Shown here piece by piece: positions 18,601-31,300 of a stretch of DNA of 64,000 nt. A program made the position numbers and the translations under genes. Within the stretch, counting starts at the first letter, position 1; every line of letters begins with the position of its first letter. Below the pieces are notes generated by a model that was given only the letters and a program-made list of their open reading frames with translations, was not told the origin of the DNA and ran no database searches. The DNA comes from Riptortus pedestris. Taxonomy: Eukaryota > Arthropoda > Insecta > Hemiptera > Alydidae. The DNA lies in NCBI GenBank assembly GCA_019009955.1, contig CM032231.1, forward strand, positions 41,936,001-42,000,000. The letters run 5' to 3'.

Positions 18601-21276
18601 ACAAAATGGCTGAGCTAGATAAAACCAGCTTGATCAATAGCATATTAAAAGTAAATTAAACATTTCCATAAACTAACGCAAACGATTTGTATTCAATAAA
18701 TAAATTAGTTTGGAAATAGAATGATTCAAAATAATTTAAAAGTAAATGAACCTATCAGTAAATAATCCTTAATTGTTTTTTCTAATGATTTACATTTTTA
18801 TTTTAATAAACATCATTAAAATGTTTTTAAAAAAAAGTTTTGTGTCTCGTAAATACCAGCAAAATAAATATAAATATAAAATATATTTCAAGTTTCCAAA
18901 GAGGTAAGAGCTGTTTCGTAATGGAGATATATATAAATAAGTATGGCAGGCTTAGTCCCTAAGGAGTAACTGATCGTGACGTCATTAGCAGCTTCCACTT
19001 AACAACGTTGCTGTTCGGCTGGCGCTAGCGACATTGTGACCAATTGGGTTTTTTACACCCCAATATTGTATATGATACTGGTTATGCATCATATGTAAAG
19101 TAGTTGTTTCAACATGATTTGAATATCCTGACTCCCTAAAATGTATCATTAAAAAAAAATAAAAATAAAAAATAAGTATTTTCCCAGCTATTTATGAATT
19201 GGGTTGTTTTGTTGGAAATTTTATTTCTTAGTATGGGTAATGGACAGAAGAAAAAACAAAATAATTTAATAAGATCGGAAAATGTAATGTATCTGGGCAA
19301 TTTTCGCAATAGGCACTAACTTGTGTTATCACAGATTCGTATAACCTTGTTGAACCAGTTATGTTCACAGTGTAGTCACTAGCCTGCATTCACTTCCGAA
19401 TCACTAGTAAATTTTAAAGCAGAGGGCCCAGGTGACAGCTAGATGCAACCGGGAGTTTACATAACTATTAACTGTTACATCACCCCCCCCCCCAACGACT
19501 TGGTCACAGAAGCGAACTGGAAGGCCGTCGGGTGCTGCGGTGCTGGTGCTTCTGCGTCGTCGGGGTCACCACTTTAGTGTGGGTAATGGGCAGAAGAGTG
19601 AACAAAATAAACACTTTGTTCTCTAAGTTTTTACAAAAACTTGACCAATTTGCTCAGAAAGTCAAGATCTAAGAGTTTATTTGTCCATTTGTTTTGTCGT
19701 TATTATTAACTAGCCTTGTTACGCATCGTTGACGGGTACAAATAGAAATGGTTTCCCATGTAAATGTGAAGATTTTATTAATGTATGAAGAAATCATCCC
19801 GTTATTTTTATTGCGTAATGGAAGTGTCCAGTAAAATGTTGTCATGCAGTTTAATACCCGTGAGGTGAAAATTGGCATTTGGAAGAACTGAATTCATAAT
19901 GGTTTCCCGCCGAAATATAAATATTTGGTTAACTAAGCCCTGACTAATCCCTTTGTTATAACTTATTATCATTCATGAGGTGTCACAGGGCCATCCTCGG
20001 CATGAGAGTCGGGTAGTCCGAGTCAAAGGAAAGAAACCAGTTCCTGACTAAGCGAAGCATGCAGGCCCTAGAGCTGGAGAGATACTGACTCCTGCTCCGA
20101 AACCTAGCTAGCAGCAAGGTACGTATAATATTATAATATAAAACGTACGTGCAATATAATAACGGCTAGCAGGTACCTGAGGAAGTAGGGGAAAGGTCAG
20201 AGAATGGGGAGGGTGTGTGTTATTGTCTCAGAAATTTATTAAGGTTTTTCAAAGTAAACGTTCTTTGCTAAGAATAGTAGAAAGTCATAATATAGCGCAT
20301 AGTGCCAAAATTGATTCCCTAAAGAAATATGTATAAAATTCCGCAATCTACTTTAGACATTCTTAAAGAATATGATAATTACACTTTGTGGCTGGATGCT
20401 AGAAACCTGAATTCGAAATTCATACATTTAGGCAACGCATTAGAACTGTAGAATACATTTTAAAGGCATCGTGATTTTTAAATCTTTCTGATAAAATCAA
20501 TAGATAAATATTGACGTTGAAATAAACCCCCACTCCTGAGGGGGGAAACAATGTAAAAAATGGCGAATGTTTACAATACCCATTCTCTTAACCCATATGC
20601 AAAACATGCAATTCTATTTTGGTATTTTCATTGCCCGTAAGTTCGAAGTCAAAACTTCGAAATTTATAAAAGTGAAAAACGTTTTAGGACCGAAATCGTT
20701 ATTCTAAATAAAATATGTTATCTACATTTTCTCGATAAAACGATTATTAAAATAGTTATAGAAGAAAATGTGTTTTCACGTCCAAGTAACCCCCCTCCCC
20801 TCCTAGTTGTAAATTTGAATTCTCATATAGTCTATGTTTTACTTTGGGATATTTTACTCATGATATAAAAATCCAATGAAATCCTCCTTAGCCGTTTTTG
20901 ACTGCTTGAGTAACAAACGGACAGGCAAGATAATCAATTTAGATACCATTATTCTTAGAATGAACTGAAAAGTGGAAAAAACTGATTCCAACGGAATTCA
21001 AGTAGAAAATCAGACAAACGTTAGAGAAGACACGGGCAATACCCAAAGACCTTAACAGTATTAATGACCAGGACCGTGGAAGTCTCCGAGTATATATAAG
21101 TAAAAAATGTTTGATTTTGTTCTTTTAGGATTTTATCAAGTTTCTGAATATTTTTTTTTTTTTTTATACATGTTTGTTTCCTTTTACACAATTTTAAAAC
21201 AAAGGCTAAAAATTTTCTGGAGCAGCACCCCCACTAATTTTAGCTAGGAGGAGGCCACTGTTAAGGATATAAAAAT
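18601..21276. other. Spacer upstream of RpL27A
   Basis: Contains a short direct repeat (about 19,233-19,265 and 19,578-19,610, GGGTAATGG-CAGAAGA...AACAAAATAA), a C run at 19,483, a GC-richer piece at 19,500-19,600 and 19,980-20,130, and at 20,515-20,960 a degraded dispersed repeat whose right edge has AGCCGTTTTTGACTGCTTGA then GTAACAAACGGACAGGCA. No gene is supported. Confidence 0.45.
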
Positions 21277-21966
21277 ATCTCTCTTATTGTCTGGCTGTAA
21301 ATTTAATTTTTTAAAAATATTATTATATTACTTTGTTTGTTTCTGCAATATGAATTTTTGTATGTTTTTGTTTATAGCCTTCAGTAAACCCCAACTTCTC
21401 TCACGTTAACAGTAAGCTAATATATCATGAAACTTATTCTAAGCTTAAATGCTAAATATTGTTTTCAACAAGTGTTTACTAGATAAGATAAGTTCAAATA
21501 CGTTAAGTTTATCTCGTAAAACCTTAATGGCACATGTTAAGGTTTTAGGCCCTATACTCGCAAATGTTTATTTGATCAATGCCATACTCGATATTTATCA
21601 GTTTAGTGCTACTATAAAGGATATAATCGATAATGGCTGAAATCGGACCAGAAAGAGGGAGGGATATAAATAGTTTTCTTTTACCACTCTTAGCTGTCTC
21701 AATTTTTGTTTGATCGTTATTAAACTCGAGGTGTAAGTATTTCATGTAAAACTAAAGATCATTTCTCCCCCCCCCCCTTCTACTCATCAAATTTTTACTT
21801 TGAACAACTGAATCACTCAACATCTCATGTCTGACATTTTAATTCCTGCTTACACAGACTTCTTACAACTGGAGAAAAAGAGAAGAGATTGTGAGATGCG
21901 ATAATCAACGTGTGATTCCAATATAGAAATCTGCTTAGATTACGGAGCCCTGCGTGACGGACTTTG
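21277..21966 (-). repeat. Family A long-version copy, minus
   Basis: Contains GCCTTCAGTAAACCCCAACT, GTTTTCAACAAGTGTTTACT, GATCGTTATTAAACTCGAGG and the left end AAATCTGCTTAGATTACGGA followed by GCGTGACGGACTTT. Confidence 0.75.
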
Positions 21967-22093
21967 ATTATTTTTATATTATACGCAAGAATCTCGGAAT
22001 CTTAGTTAGTAGATATTAAGAATGGGAAAAAACAAAAAAAGAAATGCTTGATAGAATTAATTTATTGGAACTAAATGTAATATACTTAAAAAT

Positions 22094-22099
22094 TTTATT
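22094..22099 (-). terminator. Polyadenylation signal of the odorant receptor gene
   Basis: AATAAA on the minus strand lies about 70 nt after the TGA stop at 22,168. A second AATAAA follows some 40 nt further on. The distance suits a short 3' UTR. In such AT-rich DNA the hexamer also arises by chance. Confidence 0.5.
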
Positions 22100-22167
22100 T
22101 AACACTTTGACGAAATATTAAGTTTTACAGGTTTTGTAAGGCGTAATGATAACTATTTAACTGCTTT

Positions 22168-22227
22168 TCAACTTAAGACATCGGACTGTCTTGCTAAATT
22201 CATCAGTTTATACATCATTGTAAGGAT
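22168..22227 (-). CDS. Odorant receptor exon 7 and stop
   Basis: A 60-nt terminal exon encodes ILTMMYKLMNLARQSDVLS and TGA. It matches the short last exon that insect odorant receptors usually have. An AATAAA lies 69 nt downstream of the stop. Confidence 0.87.
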   Translation of the reverse strand: MLTMMYKLMNLARQSDVLS

Positions 22228-23625
22228 CTGAAACAAAATTCAATAAACGTAAGGAAAACAAAAAAAAGGTCTAAAAGAAAACTTCTGTTACTTAATTATT
22301 CATACTTACATGACCATAGGTTTCAAGCGAGGAAGTCGTATTTGCTAAAATAGCTTTTATTTCTATTGGTTTTCTCGTGTAACAAATCATGATTTCGAGA
22401 GCCTTTTTGAATCTTTCATCATAATTATACCATGATATTGCGTACAATGTTTGGAACAGGATCTTACTCTAGAAAACAATATATTTATTAATAAATATTG
22501 GATAAAAGCCCCTATTTGAGACCAGGAAGACAGGTGGTGGTGTTGATAAGGGTTCCTTGTCGCCTAGGCAAAGAGGTCGAAAATGACGGAGATACTAGAA
22601 AAATAATACTAAACTGAAAATAATTTTAATCCACATTGGGCATTTCAAATGATAGTTAAATAAATTTGCAACATTTTCAGAGATGCACATAATTGTTTTG
22701 CAGCTGAAACCAGTTTTTAACTTTAATTATGATGGTTTATGCTATTGAGATTATCAAGGATTCCCTTAATTGTTTATTGTTTAGAACCTAATTTTGTTTA
22801 AATTCTATTTTTGCTCTTTGTAGTCTTAGGTTTTAATGATTTTGGTAAATCTAGAGTCTTGATTCCCTCAAGAGCAATAGGCATTAACCCGTTCCGATTG
22901 GCCACAACATTATCATGGTGGTTAATAAATAACAACAATATGTATGTTAAGACGCCATTTGTTAAGCATATTTTGTTGGAGCAAATACCATATTTTAAAT
23001 GTATAGTCACTCAAGACAAGGTATGGGCAACCTTTGACATGTTGCGGGCCAAACTTTAGTGTGCAAATACTTTCGCGGCCCGCTTTTAAAAGTAGTGCTC
23101 ATAATTTTTAACTATAGATATGTATCAGACATGAAATTATAATACAATTTATTAAAATAACAAAATGAAATGAAAAAGAATAGGTACAACATAATAATTA
23201 AATCGCCAAATTTGGAGTTATTACAAACAACAAAAGTTAAATAGCGACACCGAAATCAAAATGAGACACGAGCTAGAATTTTGGAAACTGATCCATCGAT
23301 GTTTGGATTAATTTTACTGATACAAAGACGAAAAGAATTTTCCAAATTATCGCCAGTCAGCCTTTGTACGATGTTTTAATTTATTAACTTTCACATCACT
23401 GAAAATAACTGTGGTCATTTATGAGTACTGCCAGACGCACATATCTCTCCTCATCTTCCTCATTTGGAGTAAGTAGTGTAATATTTTTGGTAATTGGGGT
23501 TCTCAAAATCTCTCGGGGGCCGGTGGTTACCCACATATGAGACCAGGGATGAGCAACCTTTTTAACCAATGGACCAATTTAAATTTTAAAATTTTCTGGC
23601 GGGCCGCAAAGAAAAAACAATGTAC

Positions 23626-23689
<64 letters not shown>

Positions 23690-26366
23690 AGAAGAAAGTC
23701 GATAAAATAAATTCAATTTTAGAAACTTGGCGGGCCACATAATAGTTATTTATTATACAAGTGACGAAAGTAGATCATTTTACAACTCGAGTGAAACGTT
23801 TACCCACACGAGCTAAGCGAGTGTGGTAATTTCATGAGAGTTGTAAATTCTACTTTCGTCACGAGTGTAATATTAAATTTTTTCTGTAATCGTGTAATAC
23901 ATAATCAGATCTAACCAGAATATGAACAAAATTAGGATGTTGTGAAGATTATGGTATGTTGTTGGTAGGTTATAAGCATGGTTGTGAAAGGTTATAAGCA
24001 TAGTTATAAAACAACTAGTGATGATTGTGAAGTAGTGCAGTTATAAACAAGTGCAGGTTATAAACAAGGAAGGTAATTATTATTATATTTAAATTTTAAA
24101 ATATATTGATTATTTCCACCAATAATTCATTCACATTTCAATTTATTTTGTTAAAATAAATTCTTACAATGTTAAGAAACATTTATAAGCATTTAATTTC
24201 CAACTTCAAGTTATTTTTTAATTTATACTTATTACTAATTAAGAAGGCAATTCACTTTCTTCACTCTATTGCAAAATGTTTCACTTTCTTCACTCATTTC
24301 AGTTTAGTAATGTTACCATTATTCAACGATTACAGAAAAACATCTTTAAAGGGCCGTATGTTGCTCATACCTGCTCTAGACCATAAGGTCGGTGAGACAT
24401 TTGTTATGTTATTTATTTACGTCTACGTTTAATTACATTTCATACTACGTGTAATCAGGTCGGGTAAACAAAATAGATATTTTGTTTCTGTCTTAGACAT
24501 GTTGAAGGGGTTTCAGCAAATCAATCGTGAACTAAAAAAATGGGAACTCACCAAGGATTTTCTTCCATATTTAGCATCTGGAAAGTCCCTTTCCGGTTCA
24601 CGTTGCTGAAATTTCCTTGGGGCGGTTTTTCCACGCATAAAATATTCTGGTGGAAACGCTTACCGTGTCCATCACTAACGATGTCAAGGTTTGGTGGGAA
24701 AAAGTCCATGTTTGAGTGAAATAAATGAATTTTTAAGGACATATTGCAGTTCTTTTTTTGGTACGATGTAAATATATTAACCACCAGAACGCGATAATCT
24801 TCAGCCATGATATTTCTTGGCTCACGGTTATTGAAAGATTCTAAGCACAGATTCGGAATCAGCGCGAAAAATACGCCTATGATCACCAAACAACGTCTCT
24901 AGGACATAATCTTAGTTAACCAATGTTTTTTACAGGTTACCGCCCTTTTCTAGTCAGAATGGGGCTAAGGATTTTATTAAATGAGTTCGACATTAAATAA
25001 AAATGAAGATGTATTACCGATACATAGCAATCGAGATCAGCTAATAAACATCGATACATTAAAATGATGAACATTCTAAAAATCAATTACATAGAAAGGT
25101 ACGAGTTTTGAGAAAGGATAAAGAATTTATAAGGCATACTTATCAAACATTTATTATAAAGAAACTGCGAGTCGATAATATGTAGCTAGATTTTTCACAA
25201 GTCGAACCTTTTTATGTAATCGATGTTAACACTATTTATAATTTTTGTGCATCGATGTTATCAGTTGACGGGTGTTGTACGTCTCCATTTTTATCAGTCT
25301 TGACGTGACCATCTCGCTGGTAAGGTTGAATCTTTTTATATGCAGTGTACTACTGCTGAAGAGGCGTTTCAGGGGACGCGAAACATTTAGAGGAAAAATA
25401 AATCGGTGGAAGATATTTCACGTGTTTTTGATCAATTGACTAACTTTCCGCCATTTCCTTTTTAACGTGCATGGCTGTTATATTGTAATTGCATAGACTT
25501 CAGTGGAAGAGATATGTTACATTTTTAAAATGTTTATTAATGGTATTAATAAATCAGTTCAGTTGTACCTATTAAAGTACCAAAGACACACACACACAAG
25601 CCCCTCCCCACACACACACCAACTCTTACCAAACACACCTCTTTTATTAAGATTACCTCTGTCATAACTTCTTCTCCAAAGAAACAGATGAATATAGTGT
25701 AGGTCTGCTCTGCCATATTTGTCATCATGTAACTCACAAGAATGTTGATGGGGGGACTCTGCAAAACATATTGTGATTAATGAACAACTACATGGAATTT
25801 ATTAGTAAATTACTAAAGATGAAAGTACTCCACTTTTTATTATGATGGAATCAGATGCGTAAGTACGAGGCCACCGGCTTGACAGGGTTAACGTTATTAA
25901 ATTATATAAATAAATCTAATTCTACAAAATATAGTTAGTTGCCTTCAATAATAAAGTCTACTGCTAAAAATTGTTTAAATGACTTTAGAAGTTTACAATT
26001 TTTCAGATAAGGACTTTAAAATCTCAAACATTACGTCACGCAGGAGCTGCAGATTTCCCCCATTCTGGTAGAACACACTTGTGATCTCCTCTCACCACTT
26101 ATTCTCTATTTCTATGGGGGAAAAAATCGATAAGTAGAATTGGACAGGGTGGGGGGGGGGTTCTAAACGCTGTAAACAAGGAAGTACGAATAACGCGCTT
26201 AATACTTGAGTAACGAAAAAATGCATAGAAAAACCAATGTTGACCATCAATAGTTTAACAAGATTGGTTCTAGAACAACTGAGATATTTATGATGATGAA
26301 CTTGATCTTTAGTTTTACATAATACCCTTATATGCCAAGTATGGTAACGATAAGACAAGAATTGTA

Positions 26367-26405
<39 letters not shown>

Positions 26406-28317
26406 TTATTGTTTTGAACGGACCTCATTTTTGCTTCTTCATTTTCTGGGTAAGATTGATGGGGGGGGGGGCATACACCTTCCCTCCTCTTAAATTCCTG
26501 CTCCATAAACAACCGTACCCCTCCCCCTCCATTTGAACCAATGTCGGTTTTTCCGATGAATGATCTAATAAATTAACAACTCTTAGGCACAACTTAGGTG
26601 CTACCTTCCAATAAGTTTGCCCAAAGTCTGAGAGCAGAGTGATTTAAATCTAAAATTTAATATTTTATCTACGAATGGCACTAACAGTGACAAAATAATA
26701 ATGATGATGACCATATGGATAATGTCGACTTTCAGCTGTAAAGTCCAAACATGCTCAGTGACATCAATACTGTGATATCTGCATTAATATGAACTTACTA
26801 GAGAATCAACATTCCGCCCCCTCCTTCCCCTCCACCCAAAAAATGTTTAGTACATCGATTGAGTTGCGGATGGTAGGTATGACCAGACAGTGCTGAGTGG
26901 TTGGCCCGATGGACCAGTTGCAGTCTTAGACTCCACGTCGGGGAGTTGCGATTCTACAATCCTTGCTGCGTACTGCACTGAAAGGTCTAATATGGCGGAA
27001 GAGATTCAGGCACTGAAAAGACTATAGTCCACAATGTTTAATATTTTCAAATGAAACTGTATAGCTCAACAATTTATGTGTGAGCCGTTTGGTAGTCAGT
27101 TTGTCGTATTGAGGTGTCTCGGGTCAAAGATTCAATTGCTTCGGGATCTTGAGAGGGCACCGTGGGAAGTCAAGCCACGAATCTCGGAGAGCATTAGTTT
27201 AGAGAATTAAACTAGATTCTGATCCCAGGGTTTGGTACGTGGGTATCTAGCACAGAAGTCCAACGATGCGATTGGTCTACACGTCACACAGCCCTCGTTA
27301 ATCAAGGAGAACCTGAAATGAGGTGACTCCAGTAGACTGATGGCTCTCGTCCTATTGACAATCATCCCGAAGGGCTGTAAGACACACACACACACACACG
27401 CGTGTGTGTGTGTATGTATATTTATCTATTGTAAACCTTCGCTGGCTAACCTGCTTGTTCCTTAATCATGTGAAAATCTCATAACCGTCTGAATCGTATT
27501 TTGCCCCTCCCCTTTCTATTTTCTTCCCGGATTCCTAAATTGTGAATGGTTGTGATTAAATTTATTCTGGTCTATTATTAATTACAGTACTAGATATAAT
27601 AAATAGTTATATGAATAAAATTTATAACTTATATTCAAATATATTTCCGTAATTGCTTTTATTTCCGGTAAAAGCTGGTCTAACCTGATTGTTTAGAACT
27701 CAGACTCTTTGCTATCAGGAAGGTTCTTACCATTTGACTTGCCCTTTATTTGTTTACTTAATATTCACAGCAGTATTAAGTCTTACAAATAATGGATATT
27801 CTGTGGTACTATTTAGTGTTGGTGTAATAAGTGTTCAGAGCGTTGCTACCATTAACGGTAAGTCCATCTTTTGTGTTCTTGTTGTTTTTTGAGATTGAAT
27901 TGTTTTTAATTTAATCTCGGAGCCTAACGGACGAGTTACTTTCCCGCCAAAAGCTAGTTCGGCCGTTTCTTTAACTGGCTCGGCTCTCGTGAAATTTCTC
28001 TATTGTAAAACTTCACGTGGGAAATCTGCTTAGTTTACGCAGCCCCTGCGTGACGGACTTTTCTGTGATATTCTGTGACCCTTACCTTGAATTTTAATAA
28101 TGTTTTCTTTTTTTATTTTTAGGTTAGGATTGTTAATTTAAATAATGTTGGTTCCATGATTATGATAGGTTTTTGTTTATGTCAACATGCACCGAAGATG
28201 GAGCTGTTACCTTAAGGAAAATCAGCTATTGAGGTCGTACTCATGACGCGAGTTTCGAAAAATTTCTTCAAATGTCCATCGATCCTACCCAGGAGATGAC
28301 GAAAATGAAGTCCGTTC

Positions 28318-28364
<47 letters not shown>

Positions 28365-31300
28365 TATATATATTTGTGTGTTTTCGCTCTAGCGGTCGCA
28401 ATTTTTGTTTGATCTTTACCAAACTAAGAATTTAATTATGTAGAAAGGAAGATCAAGTTCGTTAATGGCTGAAATCGGACCAGTGGGAGGGGGGGGGTTT
28501 AGAGGGGGGATTTTTGAAAATTCAAAATATCTCCGTTATTATGCGTTGGATCGAAAAATTGTATAGAATAAATCTTATTGCAAATTAAATTTACTATAAA
28601 TATTGTTCTATACATTTATTCTGTATCTTGAATACTAACCGAGATATTTGCATTTGTATTCTGCGTTTGGTCACCAGTAGGCTATGTTCGGACTTTCCGC
28701 CGAGTGCTCTGGCGGCCGTTTCTATAACTATTCGTCCCTCGTGAATAGGTTTAGAGGTTAGGTTAACTGTTTTTTGGGGCTAGAAACTACTGGGTTATTA
28801 CGCCCTAAATAATGTTTTAATTTTAGAGGTTTCTTACTACTACAGTTGTTATTAGGCAGATTTCTCTATTAAAAAGTAAAACTTCTCGTGGGAAATCTGC
28901 TTAGTTTACGCAGCCCCTGCGTGACGGACTTGTAGCGGCGACGCACGTACTCGTGAGTCGTTCGCTATCAAATATGATAACCACGCGGTATAAAAAATAC
29001 CAGATGGTTTTAAAAAATATGTTCAGTTAGTGAAAATAGTTAACCGGATTGCAAGTGCAAAGTTATAAATGCAAACGAAAATATCTGGTGTCGCGCGCTA
29101 GCTGGAACTTAATTATTTTGAGTTTACTGAAACAGTGTTGTGTCCGGCGAAAATGTGTGGTGTAAGTACTCTAAATAGACTTGTTTTGTGTAAATATTAC
29201 ACTCTCATGATGAAGAGGTTATTGTGTGATTGTTCTTAATACACTAGTTGAAAAGTGAACAGAACTATTTATTTCACCCCACTCAGTCCACTAAATTGGT
29301 GAACCCGATGCGATCTCTACGCTTCGACATGCCCTCTACGCTGCGTGAGTAGTACATTTTTTTCATCATGTCCAACTCAGATTTCTTTGACATTTTTACA
29401 GTGGACGGGGAAACTTCACACAGGTTAGACCCAGTGCAGATGCCACAGCAGGTCGAAGCTACTTCAGCTGCAACAATCAAAGCCCAGCTTCCGGCTTTTT
29501 GTAAATACGACCCGGAAATTTTTTTCCTACAATGCGAAGCTGTTTTCGCTCTTTATGATATCCGCAATTCAATTAAGCGATTCAGATTCGTTGTCGCACA
29601 ACTGGATAGGGAAGCTGTCCGAGATGTAATAGACCTGGTTAGGTCTCCTCCAACGGAAAACGCTTACGAGATTCTCAAAAACAGATTAATTGGTAGTTTC
29701 GGTGAATCTGATAACGTCCGTATCAGGAAGTTATTAGAGGACCAGCGCCTGGGAGACCGTAAACCATCGCATTTTTTGCGTGATCTCCAACATTTAGGAG
29801 GCACCATGGTTTCTGACGACCTCCTTAAACCTATCTGGCTGAGAGGGCTGCCCGACCGGATACAGGCCGCACTAGTGGCCACAGAGCAACAAGACCTGAC
29901 TAAACTTAGCGCTATCGCCGATCGCATTTCGGAAATTTATGAACCGAGAGTCTGTGAGGTAGCAGCTGTTAATACCGATTCCAAAGGTTCTTATACCAAC
30001 GAGAAGTTGTTAGACGCCATCGAAAAGCTGTCTGAAAGAATCGCTGCATTGGAGATGCGAGGAAAACCTCATGCCGCGACAAGAGAAATGACCACCGAAC
30101 CTCGTGCCAGGAGTAGAAGCAAAGGACGTCACTTGTGCTTTTACCATGAAAAATTCCGGGAAAAGGCAGCGAAGTGTCGACAGCCTTGCGATTGGAAGCC
30201 TTCTAAGTCTAAGAAAACGGAACAGGAAAACTAGAAGTAGCGACGGCAGTGGCGGAACCCGTTGCTACGAATTCTCACCGCCGATTATTTGTAGTCGATC
30301 GCCAGTCCCTAATCCGATACCTCGTTGACACCGGAGCTGCACTCTCTGTGTTACCAACGAAGAAGGGAAATAAGACTCAACCCAGCGACTTCGCCTTATA
30401 TGCAGCCAATGGGACCGCAATTCCAACGTATGGGGACCAGCTCGTCACTTTGGATTTGGGCCTTAGGCGGAAGTTGACATGGCGTTTCATCCTAGCGGAT
30501 GTAGGACACCCTATAATTGGAGCAGACCTTCTTTATCACTACCAAATAATGGTTGATCTAGCGAGTTGTCAGCTTATCGATAAAATTACGGGTTTGACGT
30601 CAAAAGGAAGACCAGCAAACGTCGCAGTGTCTGCCATTTACTCCGTTCCCAGCGGTAAATGGTACACCGAGCTGCTAAATAAATACAGCTCCATCACTCT
30701 TCTTCCAACTCTCTAAAACTCTTGGTTTCCAACGAATTAGAACCACATCATACCACCCGCAAGCTAACGGGTGTGTTGAACGCTGGCACCGCATCTTGAA
30801 GACCGCCTTGACCGCCCAGCAGCCTACAGACCATCATCAACGAAGACCTTCGTGCATCGCGACCTGCAGACCTGCACACGTCTTCCTCAGAGATGACACT
30901 GTCCATCGCCCTTTGACTCCACCTTACACCGGACCATATGAAGTGCTCAGCCGAACCGACAAAACCTTCAGCATCCAGCTGCCTGGAGGACCTCGGACAG
31001 TGACAATCGACAGACTGAAACCGGCGTACCTGCTGCAGGACGACAAGGACTCCAGTTCCAGTCCACCAGGCACTACACCACCTACTGCACCAATTTCTAA
31101 TGACTCTGCCGCGGAAGAGCACTCTAGAGAGGAGCAACGAACCCGTCTGGTCCGAATAATTCGTCCTCCTGTTCGCTTTCGCGACTGAGTCATTGGGAGG
31201 AGGTGATGTAGCGGCGACGCACGTACTCGTGAGTCGTTCGCTATCAAATATGATAACCACGTGGTATAAAAAATACCAGATGGTTTTAAAAAATATGTTC

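Larger units (their letters stand above)
23544..24375. mobile_element. Non-autonomous hAT-like element with (TA)n and a palindrome
   Basis: The left end CAGGGATGAGCAACC and the right end GTTGCTCATACCTG are inverted copies with few differences. GGCGGGCCGC-like and GGGCCGTATG motifs sit just inside. There is no transposase. The interior holds a 58-bp TA tract and a large palindrome. It abuts the relic at 23,018-23,541. Confidence 0.6.

Noticed and set aside
23018..24375. One single large hAT element
   Set aside because: Two sets of inverted ends are found (23,018/23,541 and 23,544/24,375), so two adjacent elements explain the region better.
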